From contig VXIS01000175.1 of NCBI GenBank assembly GCA_008704415.1, forward strand, positions 33,497 to 97,496: a stretch of DNA of 64,000 nt, given 5' to 3'. Of this stretch, positions 24,298 to 34,820 are shown in pieces. Made by a program: the position numbers and the translations under genes. The DNA is from Sphaerosporella brunnea. Its lineage: Eukaryota; Ascomycota; Pezizomycetes; Pezizales; Pyronemataceae. The notes beneath the pieces were generated by a model. That model made no database searches. It was given only the letters and a program-made list of their open reading frames with translations, and had not been told where the DNA came from. Position 1 is the stretch's first letter, and each line of letters starts with the position of its first letter.

Positions 24298-26751
24298 GAT
24301 GGATATTTGAGATATTGGATGATTTGTGGGATGATTCGATTCGGGCGAGTCCGGCGACGAGGCAGAGGGGGGTTTGAAGTTGCAATAAAGAGGTAGCGTG
24401 GGAGCTAAGCTGCTGGGGGGGAGGGAGGAGCTTTGAGCTTTGTAACAGATCAGAGACGGGCTAGACGTCGAACAGAACTCAAACAACGTTGACAAGCAAA
24501 CAGAGAAGTTGGTGTTTTTTTATAACTTCGCAAGCACTTGTCGATATATAGTAGATATAAGACTGGAAAAGAGGGGAAGACAGAAAAGTATCTAATAAGC
24601 GCGCAGCAAGTTGAAGGGAAAAAAAGGGCGGTGGAAGCGGGGTTGACAGTTTGCGTAGGTGTTTTCGATGTGATTTTTTTTTTCTTCTTTTTGAAGGAGG
24701 GGCACGCAGAGTATGTATGTACTCTAGAGTATGCAGCAGCAGATGGGTGGGAATGTGGGTCGTTACGAAAAGCAAGAGGTCAACCCGTGACGTGGGTCCA
24801 ACAGCTCTTGCGACGTCTCCGAGCATGCCGGGAGGGCCCTTTCCGCGGCTTACTCCAGACGGAGGTGTCCTCGTTCGTGTGCCCCCGCGGCGATGGACCG
24901 CTGTGGTGCTGGGTGAAGAGGGGAATTCGCGAGGCTCGTTTCAACGACGAATCATGGCCAAACAGCGAGCGGAGGCGCACGAACGGCGAAGACGACTACC
25001 TAGTAACAACTTAGTAAGTACTTGTGGTGCTGCAACTGTGAGCTGGTGTTCCGCCACGCGGTGTTCCTCTGGGGCAAGCTGGCTGTTCTCTCGATTCCGG
25101 TCAGTCGTGGCATTTCTGACAGGCCAAGTGACGGCCCCATCATAAATACCGACTGGTGTGTTCCGGGGGCCGGTGCGGGGGGGGGGTGGGCAGGCGGGCG
25201 GCTGGTCGGCAGGTAGAGTAGATAAGTCTAACGGCGGGCAGGGGCGCGCAGTATCTCTGAGAGCAGGCGGTGATGCGGCGGCGGCGGTATGACTCCAATT
25301 GACGAAGAAGCCTTTGTATTGTAGCTGTAAATGCCGTCTTTGGCACCGCGGATCTCTCAAGCCATTTTCAACCAAAAATACACGCCTTCCGCCTTTCATG
25401 GGCCCAAAGATCTGCGAACCTTGGACCATAGCTTCAGCTCCATGTAGGTACTGAAAACCCCCACACCAGAAGGACAACACGATCGTCGAGGATCCGCCGC
25501 AGTAGGTACTGGTAAAGAGACGATGAACGTGGCAGACAAAAATCAGACACATGAGCTCATGTAGGGGTTATATCGTCCAAAAAACACGCTGTCAGTGCCC
25601 CCATGCCGCCGCAGCGTTACCCAACCGATTCCGAGAGACGTGATCAATGCCAAGCAAGGGAATTCATGAGGCCGAACACCGGCTCACCACCCCATCCCTC
25701 CTACTTTAACACAATTCTCGGAGACGTGATGTTGAGCATCGGTAATAGAATGCGAGGCTCTTTCTATGAGACGAGAGCATTAGCACTGTGATACCGTGTA
25801 TAGAATACATGAATTCGCGGCCATACAAAGTGCTTGCCATCTTAAACACGACGGACGAAGGAATAGCTGCCGGTGTGTAATAGATATCGATGATGGGCTC
25901 ACATGAATTGGAGCCACTGTAAATCACAAAGGGATTGAATGAGGAAACCACAATCATTCTTTGTAACCTCGAGCTCGCTTTGATGCAGTTCAGAAACGCC
26001 CAGCGTTCAAGATGCAGTGATGTCGATAATCCCGCAGGCCGGACTACTATCGCTATCTGCAGTTGAGTGTAGGCGCATCAAACTGATGCTATCATCTATC
26101 ATCGATGACCTGAACGTATGCGACAGCACCACTCCTTCTGTGCTTCTGTACATAGAGCAGGTATTCTATGTACATACAATGAAGCGTCCGCCGAGCCTCC
26201 TCCTCAAGCGCGGTCTAGGACTCTAGGTATCCCAGCAGCAACGTCGATCCTCTAGATCCAGGTACTCTATCGTGTAGTCAGATTACTAATCCTGGTCCGA
26301 ATTATCTCTCTCGGCCTTCCGTTCTCGCCTCTCACGGAGCCCAGCCGAGGCCCGGCGATCTGCCGCACCAACCAACCCCCCCCCGCTTTCATCATCACCA
26401 GGCACGCAACACCCCACTTCTTTCTTGCTCGCGTGCAGCCCATAGACATCACATCCCACTATTCAACCGAATTTGAGGATCCCCCCCTCCACCGTTCAGC
26501 GCCTTGGTGAGAAAAGCGTATTCTGTTGTGGTCGTCCGTGGCCGTACAATGAAAGTGACCTGTGCCTGAGAATGCCGGTGTGTTGGCAGCAGCTCCGCAT
26601 CTATTTAACCACTCTCGTCACAATTTTCACGGTTCCGTGTATCCAACAAAGCACCCCCCAATAACCAGCCACCTGAAAGCACGCAAGTCCAGCAGCAGAA
26701 TTACGCTCACCCCTCCCCCCCCGGGTCAAATACACCCGGCCTCCAACAGCA
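24298..26751. other. Intergenic region between divergent genes
   Basis: 2.4 kb shared upstream region of the REEP gene (minus) and the TANGO2 gene (plus). The longest open frame, 203 codons at 24941-25552 (minus), has no recognisable content. C-rich tracts at 26365-26385 and 26700-26722 precede the TANGO2 start. No discrete sites are claimed. Confidence 0.45.
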
Positions 26752-28101
26752 ATGTGTATCCTTCTACTCTCAACAGCTCACCCAGATTATCCCCTCATCC
26801 TCCTCTCAAATAGAGATGTCAGTACCTTGTCTTGGCTTCGCCCTGCCTCAGACGCACACATGTTCAATGGCTGACAGTTCATGCGTTATGTCCTGCAGGA
26901 GTTCCTCCATCGTCCAACGCAGCGCGCAACGTATTGGGAACCTCCATACGAACATGTGTTCTCTGGCCGCGATCTGGCCCGCCCAGAGAAAGGCAAGCTT
27001 TCCCCGCTCTGGCTTCACACCTTTCCTGTCCTCTGAAGAGGAGATAGAAGATTGACACCTTAGGCAGGTACTTGGCTAGGCGTGTCTAAGCAGGGCCGAT
27101 TGGCCATCTTGACCAACTACCGCGAACCCTCTTCGGCCATGGCGATTGGCGAGAAGTCTCGGGGAGCAATGATCACGTCATTTCTTTGCTCCCCCGACCC
27201 CGTTGAAACTCCCATCAGAGACTGGATTCACAAGGTCCTCGAGACGGGAGAGATGAAGGGCGTTGGCGGATTCTCAATGTTGTGCGGTACTCTACGGCCC
27301 AACGGCGAAAACCTGAAGGAGCTCGCGGTCATCTCAAACCGAACGATTCACCGTGATAATGGCCTTGAAACAAAGGCGCAATGGATCGGCAGCAAGAAGG
27401 GCGAGACACGTGGGCTAAGTAATACCTTGCTTGACCAACCGTGGCCCAAGGTAGAGATGGGAGAAAAACTGCTCGCGGAGGTCGTCCAGAAATCGGTCGA
27501 AGAAGGAGTTTCTGAAGATGAACTTCTCGAGCGGTGTTTCCAGGTTCTCAGTCACAATACATTGCCATTGATCACTGCCGACGATACCTATGAAACCGAA
27601 ATGGATGCTCTCAGGCTCTCCATTTTCATTCCGCCGTTCGACGCCGCATCGGAACATGCTACTACTCCTAACGGCCACAGAGCACGAACCCCCGAAGATT
27701 CACAGAAACAGTCGCCACGTGCTGAAGATATTGCCTCTGGTAAGCCGTCCAATCTCAGGGACGTGGTCATCGACACGGATGCGCGGACAACCGTAGTGAA
27801 CGGTCTATGCACGAGCGCTCTTTGCACGAATGCTGGAACAGGTCTCTGCCCGCACGGATCAAGCATCTCGAACTCTGTGACACCTATTGTACCGAAGATG
27901 AGCGAAGAGGAGCTGAAAAAGTGGAGAAAATCCCCCCGGCTTTACGGCACGGCGCAGCAGAGCGTGATCTTGGTGGACAAGAAGGGCCGGCTGAAATATG
28001 TCGAGAGAACGCTCTACGCCCAGGACGCAAGCCCGCTTGATAAGAAGGACCAAGAAGTTGTGACTGAGTTCCAGATCGAGGGCTGGCGGTCGGAGGCATA
28101 G
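26752..28101 (+). CDS. TANGO2/NRDE family protein
   Basis: 397 aa in three exons: 26752-26817, 26899-26992 and 27068-28101. Exon 1 gives MCILLLSTAHPDYPLILLSN followed by RD, and exon 2 starts EFLHRPT, so the family-defining Asn-Arg-Asp-Glu motif (residues 20-23) is split exactly by intron 1. Intron 2 (26993-27067) starts GC rather than GT: AAG followed by GCAAGC, ending GGCAG. That is the classic GC-AG consensus, and it restores frame as EKGTWLGVSKQGRLAILTNY. The middle carries GVGGFSMLCGTL and LSNTLLDQPWPKVEMGEKLL, as in TANGO2 proteins. The C-terminal third has a Ser/Pro-rich insert and ends with a segment on tolerated peptides (LYGTAQQSVILVDKKGRLKY). Human TANGO2 is linked to lipid and haem homeostasis; its biochemical role is unsettled, and the family is related to N-terminal nucleophile hydrolases (NRDE, with the first Cys at position 2 here). 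Confidence 0.88.
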
Positions 28102-28703
28102 AGCTGGGCTGATTCGGCCTAGCTTTTACTTTGTGGGGTTATCTGCGGGGCTCATTGATGATACCAGGCTACTACTCATTTTGAATTTTTGGGAGGATCG
28201 AGTAAACGTTTGCAAGTGAATGGCACATCAATGCCTTCAGCAAAGCAGGTCGGCGATGGCAGTCTGCATGTCTAAAAGTACCTACTACTACACTTGCCTC
28301 TTACTGCCCCGGCAAGTACCGTGCTTGCCTTGTATTAGCCGCCTCACACAGAAACTTTGCACCTCTGTAGAGATATGCTTGGCCATCGCTTCTCGGTGGC
28401 TGCTGGCGGGGCAAGAAGGAAGGGCCCATACGAAGGTCGCCATCGCCACCCGTCCATTGATATTGTTGCACCTTTGTGCTTCTGCGTCTCCGATCACCAA
28501 TGATCATTCTGTCCGCTCGCTATCCCCTTGTCGGTTGGCCCCATCACATCGCATCACTCCTTACCCGAACTGAGCATAGCCTGCTCGCGCGCGCTCCCTT
28601 TTCCCCAGAATGAGCTCCCTTCCTCAAGCCTCCGCGTTCTCCTCGCTCCCTCGGACAACCTTCTTCCCCGCCTCCCACCCAAACTTTTCCCTCAACCGTA
28701 ATA
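28102..28703. other. Intergenic region, ERG9 promoter
   Basis: 600 bp between the TANGO2 stop and the ERG9 start, same strand. It becomes C/T-rich from about 28600, which fits a fungal core promoter. No sterol-response site is claimed. Confidence 0.45.
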
Positions 28704-30347
28704 ATGAAGACCACCGATCTCATCTACTACACTTTCCACCCGACTCAACTGAGGGCAATTATACAATGGTACTGCTAACTTGCCCCCTCTCGGATGCGTT
28801 CTCCGTCAATTCCTTGCCCCTTTTCTCATCTCACCACACTTTTTGCGCGATACAACATTTTTCTATCCTGTACAAATAATCCGTGTGGATAACGGGAGCC
28901 CTTGCGCAACGTTCGCTAACCGTCCGCGCCGATCCGTAGGAAAGTCTGGCACAACCCTCTCAATGAGCGCGACCCATCTAAGGAAGCTCCCACGCTCCGC
29001 CGCTGCTTCGAGTTCCTGGACATGACCTCGCGGTCCTTCAGCGCGGTAATCCAGGAGCTATGCCCAGAACTTTGCGTCTCGGTTTCACTGTTCTACCTGG
29101 TTCTGCGCGGTCTCGACACAATCGAGGATGACATGACGATTCCGTTCGCTACTAAGGAACCGCTGCTGCGCGACTTCGACAAAATCTTGGATAAGCAGGG
29201 ATGGACATTTAACGGCAACGGACCGAACGAGAAGGACCGCCCGCTGCTGGTCGAGTTTGATGTCGTGATCACCGAGTTCGCGAAGATCCCCAAGGTCCAC
29301 CAGGATATTATCCGGGACATCACGCGGAAAATGGGGAACGGAATGGCGGACTACGCTGGTGATGAGGAGCACAATGTCAACGGCGTAAAGACGATCGCAG
29401 ATTACGATCTGTACTGCCACTACGTTGCGGGACTCGTCGGAGAGGGTCTGACCCGGCTGTTTGTGGCCTCCGGAAAGGCGAACCCCATTCTCCTCGAGAA
29501 GGAAAACCTCTCGGACTCCATGGGTCTCTTCCTTCAGAAGACCAACATCATCCGTGACTACCGCGAGGACCTCGATGATGGCCGCGCCTTCTGGCCAAAG
29601 GAGATCTGGACCAAGCACGGTACTAAGTTTGCGGACTTTGCGGACCCAAAGAATGAGGAGGCTGCGCTCAACTGCATCAGCGAGATGGTGCTCGATGCGC
29701 TGAGACACGCCGATGACTGTCTCTTCTACCTAGCCGGTATCAAGGAACAGAGCGTCTTCAACTTCGCCGCTATCCCTCAAGTAATGGCTATAGCCACGCT
29801 AGCACTCGTCTTCAGAAACAAGAATGTGTTCCAGAAGAACGTCAAGATCACGAAGGGAGAAGCGTGCCAGTTGATGATGGAAGTCGGAAACCTTCGAAGC
29901 GTGTGCAACATCTTCAGGAAATACCTCCGAGTAATCCACGAGAAGAACACTCCCAAGGACCCCAACTTCCTCAAGATCAGCGTGGCCTGCGGAAAGGTCG
30001 AGCAATGGATCGAAAACGTCTACCCCAGTCCTAAGGTCGTCTCCGCTGATAAGACTATCTCTGGAAACGAAGAATCCTCAGAGGAAGCCGCCGCTGCGAA
30101 GAAGGAAGCTATCATGATGGTTGCGGCTGTGTTCGGAACGTTGATAGTGTTGTCCAGCTTAATGGTTTGTACCCCTCCGCCACGCTTTCCTTACTCCTCC
30201 CGCTAACAGAAACTGTAGATCTTCCTGGCGTGGATGATGGGAGCCCGCTTCGACCTCGCATGGTCGCATCTAAAGGAGCAAGGATGGAGCCCCAGTCTGC
30301 CAGTGATATCGGAGGCCGGAACTGCGGCGATCAAGGAGGAGTTGTAG
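28704..30347 (+). CDS. ERG9: Squalene synthase (farnesyl-diphosphate farnesyltransferase)
   Basis: 472 aa in three exons: 28704-28768, 28940-30164 and 30219-30347, with introns of 171 and 54 bp. The enzyme joins two farnesyl diphosphates via presqualene diphosphate and reduces the product with NADPH to squalene, the first step committed to ergosterol, on the ER membrane. The start [20 protein letters not shown] is typical of ascomycete ERG9. The first aspartate motif is DTIEDD at residues 81-86. The second is DYREDLDD starting at residue 228, preceded by LQKTNIIR. Other conserved blocks are [10 protein letters not shown] and [18 protein letters not shown] hydrophobic C-terminal anchor lies at about residues 418-445 and is split by intron 2 (LIVLSSLM, then [18 protein letters not shown]). 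Length matches the family. If intron 2 were retained the protein would end early, with the membrane anchor cut. Confidence 0.95.
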
Positions 30348-30706
30348 ACGGCCAGCCACGATGAATGTGCTTTTTTCTCTTGCCACGAGCGATAATGATA
30401 AAAATCCGGGTAGAGGAGGAGTGGGAGTGTACTTTTAGCGGTTTGTTGTTGTTGATGATGGGCTACTATATCTAATGGCTTGCTTACTACATGTCTTTTT
30501 TATGTTTTGTTTTCCATAATGGCTTCTTTTTTTGTTTTTTTCTTATGGGTTGCGCTGGTTCTAGGTCTATGCTGTAATTATCGTGCTCTTTGCCCTTCGG
30601 GGAACTAGGTAGGTTGTCTAAAAAAATACGGTTATTGGCTATAATACCCCCCTCCGAAGGCCGTATTTGGCCCCATACCCCCGATCCTAGATTATTTGGC
30701 AGCATA
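30348..30706. other. ERG9 downstream region
   Basis: T-rich 3' UTR-like sequence at 30480-30550, then a stretch with repeated ATACCCC motifs (30640-30706) leading into the inverted-repeat element. No gene seen. Confidence 0.45.
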
Positions 30707-31504
30707 CCCCTCAACCCACTCGAGTGAGAGACTCCAAGACCGTGACCCCAAGGACTGAACCCTCGCCCTTCGCCCTTCACCCCCCGCCCCGTCCTCCTCC
30801 TCGAACCCTCGCCCGTCTCATCCTCGCAACCACCACCCGCAGTCCTCACCACAACCCCGCGGTCACTAACCCCCGGCGAAGTTTTCACCGCTACCCGGCC
30901 CCCTCCCCCCGGCCCGTGAGCAACTGTGCGAGAGCTAACCCTTGCCTCCCGCGGTCGTCGCAGCAAAAAGGAGGAAGTGGAACGGCGAAAATGGGACGCG
31001 GAGAAAAAGGGGAAAAAAAATCAAATCAGGGACCGAACGCTGTCTGTCCAGCGTGCTCCAAGTCCGCTTGTAGCACTTGTAAAGAAAGGCGTGGGTCATA
31101 TAATGCGCGAAAACCTGCAACTCAGCCTCATAGGTAGATCTACCTGGCGAATAGGACGCGTTGAGGTTGAGGGAGGGATAAGGGGGTTAGTTAGCAGATG
31201 GCAGATGAAACTCAAAACCATGTTATTTAGGGCCGGTAGTATGGGCGTTAAATTCATCGGTTTGTACACGGTCCGGGCGGTTTGATTGTGGTCTTTGTGT
31301 TTCACTCGAGTGGGGCGGGGGGTCGAGGCTACGGGAACGAGGATGGGGTGCGAAGGGGCGGGCGAGGGTAGGGGACGGGTACGGAGACGACGGGGACGGG
31401 GTGGGAGGCGGCGGGGCGGCGGGGCGGCGGGGCGGCGGGGCGAAGGGCGAGGGTTCAGTCCTTGGGGTCACGGTCTTGGAGTCTCACTCGAGTGGGTTGA
31501 GGGG
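30707..31504. mobile_element. 798-bp non-autonomous element with 67-69 bp terminal inverted repeats
   Basis: The left end 30707-30775 and right end 31438-31504 are reverse complements, identical except for an extra GA dinucleotide on the left, so the right arm is 67 nt and the left 69. The arms begin CCCCTCAACCCACTCGAGTG. Each end abuts TA (30705-30706, 31505-31506), consistent with TA target duplication as in Tc1/mariner-like elements. The interior is C-rich on the left and G-rich on the right and has no transposase. The palindrome CACTCGAGTG occurs three times (about 30718, 31301, 31485). A (CGGCGGGG)4 tract lies at about 31408-31440. The near identity of the arms suggests recent activity or gene conversion. 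This is called a MITE-like or foldback element; no autonomous partner is present in the window. Confidence 0.72.
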
Positions 31505-32187
31505 TACATAGCGCAATACGAGATATTTGTAATCGCACAGGAGCGCCATCAAAAGAAGATGTTGTCGTTGAATGCGCACCTTCGAACGGTGCCATTCTCA
31601 GGCACTTGTAAAGAACCGAGACGGACGAAGGACGAGGTTCGGCTCTTCGAAGCGGAATGCAGGCGAAACTGCAACGAAGGGGTATTGAGGCTATATCGCG
31701 ACGGCGCAAGGACGAAAGGTCCTAAGCTACTAGCAGTGTACACAAGCCGAAAGGGTACGTCTTTTCACCATAGATCACTCGGCCTCAACTAAGGGACTGT
31801 CGCGTGACGGCCGATCCATTGGGTACAGTCATCTCTTTTCCTCCCTGCGAAATCGTCCCGGCATGCCCAAAACGACGCATCTGAGCCAGAAGAAATCACC
31901 AAACACAGCACATTTCCTTGGTCCTTGGTGATTGCTACTCGGGTACCATGTGAAATAGTAATTTAACCCTCATCACTGACCCGTCATTCGACTTCCCTAG
32001 CCTCAACGAGAAGCTGCAATTGCAAAAAACCTGACGTGGACGCAAAGAGATGAAATGAAACCCAGCTAGCTGCGTTTGGATATATAACTAAATAGATATA
32101 ATTTACAAGAAGTCAAGAACCCGCCTCTCCCCCTCCACCGCACCGTCCCCCCCCCCCCCCCCCCTTCCCCCCCAACCCTTTACTATT
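31505..32187. other. Intergenic region
   Basis: No gene supported; a 168-codon frame spanning 31286-31792 overlaps the element's G-rich interior and is not believable. A C run at about 32149-32164 lies just beyond the 3' end of the next gene. Confidence 0.5.
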
Positions 32188-33413
32188 TTACAAGCACTAT
32201 TCACGAGGCCGTCAGTATACTCCTCCTCCGCGCGTTCTCGGGGTGATATCCATACCTGGTAATAGTAATCATTGAGCTTGGTGCATGTCAACCCGGCCAC
32301 ACAAGTTGAGCCGGTCCATCCAATGCCGCCGCACTGCTGCCACTTGGTCTGCGTCCCCGCAGAGGCTGTAATAGTAGTCGGCGTAGTCATAGTAGTCGGC
32401 TTAGTAGAAGTGGTAGTAGTAGTAGGCTTCACCGTCGTCGTCGACCCTGCCGTCGTCGACATCGTAGTACCGGGGCCGGTAGCAGAGCCATCTCCGATCT
32501 TGGTATTGATACTTCCGCTCTCGACGTACACGCCGGAGAAGTACCAGTCCTCAGAACTAGTGGTGTCGAGGCCGGTAGCAACGCTAGTGTCCGGAAGCCT
32601 CAGGATGCCGAGGTGCCAGTCCTTAGAGTTGGTAGACGTGGATGCCGACACGGCGGCGCCGGTGAGCACGAGGTCCGCTGCCCCCGTGCTGTGCCACATG
32701 GCGACTGTGCCCGCCGAGAAGTCGATCTCGTACGCGAAGTTGTGCCAGACGTCGGCGTCCCAGGCCGTGGCCCATTGCCGTGTCCCGCCGACGAACCATT
32801 GCAGCCGTTGGTCCGGCGAGCCGTCGGTATTGCCGTTTACCCAGCCGAATTTGAGTTCGGTGAAGTGGGATTCACTAGGTATTCCTCACACATCAGCACT
32901 ACCATACTACCATACCTCCTCGGGGTTTGGTTGGTGGGGCTTACAAGAAACAGACTTGGTGTTCGTAGCTCGGATTCGGGGGGTTGACAGAGCTGCGCTT
33001 CACCGAGAAATGATACCACATCTTCCCCGTGCCCAGGTCCGCATTCGTCTGCGGGATCAGCTCGGTCCGCCACATGGCGCTGTTCCACAGTGCCGTCGGG
33101 CCGATGGTCAGTTTTGCCCCCTGCTTCGACCCCGTGTCGGCCGGGTTCTTGTAGCCCGGGCTGAGGTTGACATAGTCGGTCGTTGGCCCCGTGCCGTGGA
33201 TGTACCATTGGTACGAGCCGACCTGGTTCGACCAGGACCACTTATCGAGGTCTGTAGCGGTAGTATAGTCGCTATATTACATATGTCAGAAGGCAGGTGT
33301 GAAGGGTGGGGGGGGGGGGGGGCTCACTTGAAGCGCCCATCCCAGACGATGGTGCCGGCGTTTACGGCCGCAAGAAGGAACGGAACGAAAGTCAAGAGAC
33401 GGCTGGCGAACAT
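32188..33413 (-). CDS. Secreted GH131 beta-glucanase with C-terminal CBM1
   Basis: 346 aa in four exons: 33413-33328, 33271-32945, 32874-32256 and 32196-32188 (introns 56, 70 and 59 bp). The signal peptide is MFASRLLTFVPFLLAAVNA. The mature protein begins GTIVWDGRFNDYTTATDLDK, and GSYQWYIHGT, SAMWRTELIP, MWYHFSVKRSSVNPPNPSYE, GWVNGNTDGSPDQRLQWFVG, WHNFAYEIDFSAGTVAMWHS and SEDWYFSGVYVESG are the blocks of glycoside hydrolase family 131, known from Podospora as a broad-specificity exo/endo beta-1,3/1,4/1,6-glucanase. A Thr-rich linker of ~40 residues leads to the CBM1, WQQCGGIGWTGSTCVAGLTC and then TKLNDYYYQCL, with four cysteines. The last exon is only 9 nt and supplies the fourth cysteine, Leu and stop. 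Inferred role: degradation of plant-wall or fungal glucans outside the cell. Catalytic residues were not assigned. Confidence 0.9.
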
Positions 33414-34110
33414 GACGAGAAGCTTCAAGCTGCTATTACAACCAACGTTCAGGGAGGGCGGTGGGCGGGCGGCAGGTGGATTTTATCCCCACTGTTTCCC
33501 TCCCCATAGTAGCCAATACTATCCACAGTGGTTAACTTAGGTACCTAATGTAGAATACTTAAGCACCTACTCTAGAGTAGGTACTTCATATAATATCAAC
33601 CTCATATACTGCATACCGGAAGCGCCACGGCCAGCGCTTGCCGAGCTCGAGAGTGTGGAAGAGAAGGAGACTTGGGCCGGCGGCCTGTCAGGGCCGACCC
33701 GCCCTAAGGTTTTGTTTATATTGAAGCGCAGGGGCGTGGTTGCGGTTTAGCCGGGGCCCGTGTTCTGGGGTGCATGCTTACTGGATAGACGGCCCGAGAG
33801 CGTTAACATTCTTTTCGGAGCTTTTGTATCTATAGGCATGGACTTCTTGATTCCGTTTGGCCGGCACCATATGTGGAGTGAGAAGCTTCATAGCATCAGC
33901 GGGGATATTGGCCCACGATGGTGGTATGAATTTGCTTGATTGGTTCAGCTCCTCTGAGACGCGGTGGAAAGATTACACGCAACGTCACTCGCAAATTGAC
34001 CATATGGAAATCGTCACAATCCGTCCCGACAAGACATGGCTCTATTCATTATGCATAAACCAAGATCCAATATAGAGCTAATAAACTCACAATAATATCA
34101 CAAACGTGTC
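33414..34110. other. Intergenic region with an 18-bp palindrome
   Basis: Upstream region of the GH131 gene. 33565-33582 (ACCTACTCTAGAGTAGGT) is a perfect palindrome about 150 bp upstream of the start codon, within a run of TAGGTAC-like motifs. No gene was seen in the rest. Confidence 0.5.
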
Positions 34111-34615
34111 CGGAGGGTTCTCTTGCGCCACTTCCATGTCCCGAACTGAATCGGAAACCCGAAGCGGCGCCTTCTATCTCCGCCCCACTGTTTTGACGCA
34201 GCAAAGGAATAGGTACTCTCCCAGGAATTCCGTTAACCACCACTGTAGAGCAGACTAAATGGCAGACAAATCCCACGGTTCCCCCGGCGAGGAGGGTCGC
34301 GTGGTTCCTGGGTAAAGAAAAGAAAAAGAAAAAGAAAAAAAAAACACAACAAAATACTGAGTGCATCCGCCTCCACGTCGTCGCCACCTAAAGAGCGATC
34401 ACACTCGATCTGTTCGGAGGGTTCTCTTGCGCCACTTCCATGTCCCGAACTGAATCGGAAAACCGAAGCGGCGCCTTCTATCTCCGCCCCACTGTTTTGA
34501 CGCAGCAAAGGAATAGGTACTCTCCCAGGAATTCCGTTAACCACCACTGTAGCGCAGACTAAATGGCAGACAAAGTCCACGCTTCCCCCGGCGAGGAGGG
34601 TCGCGTGGTTCCTGG
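34111..34615. repeat. 201-bp direct duplication
   Basis: Copy 1 is 34111-34311 and copy 2 is 34415-34615, same orientation, differing at only a handful of positions (for example AACCCG versus AAACCG, and TAGAGCAG versus TAGCGCAG). The 103-bp spacer begins with an A/G-rich tail (34312-34340). The two copies are not coding as far as I can tell. They may be two insertions of a short element with an A-rich tail, or a local duplication. Confidence 0.75.
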
Positions 34616-34820
34616 TGCGTTCATAAGAACAGCAAAATGGGGCATCACTGTCCAGGTACAACATCTACTGTAGATGTCCCTGGAAGGCGATAAAAAGAAC
34701 CAGAAATGTTATTTTCGGGAATACAAACCACTATTGCAATCAAATGGCGCCAAACTCCCAAACAAACCAAACATTCGCAGAAGCAAAATGCAGTAAAATA
34801 TCGCTGATAGAAGACCTCAA
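34616..34820. other. Spacer before the PRPP synthetase 3' end
   Basis: Short non-coding stretch that probably includes the 3' UTR of the minus-strand PRPP synthetase gene. Confidence 0.45.

Noticed and set aside
24941..25552. 203-codon open frame on the minus strand
   Set aside because: Starts with ATG but the composition is that of random GC-rich DNA (Pro/Arg/Ala runs), and no homology or partner signal was seen.
31286..31792. 168-codon Gly/Arg-rich frame
   Set aside because: Produced by the G-rich interior and right arm of the inverted-repeat element.
32272..33540. 422-codon open frame on the plus strand
   Set aside because: Antisense to the GH131 gene, crossing its introns. The minus strand has signal peptide, GH131 blocks and CBM1.
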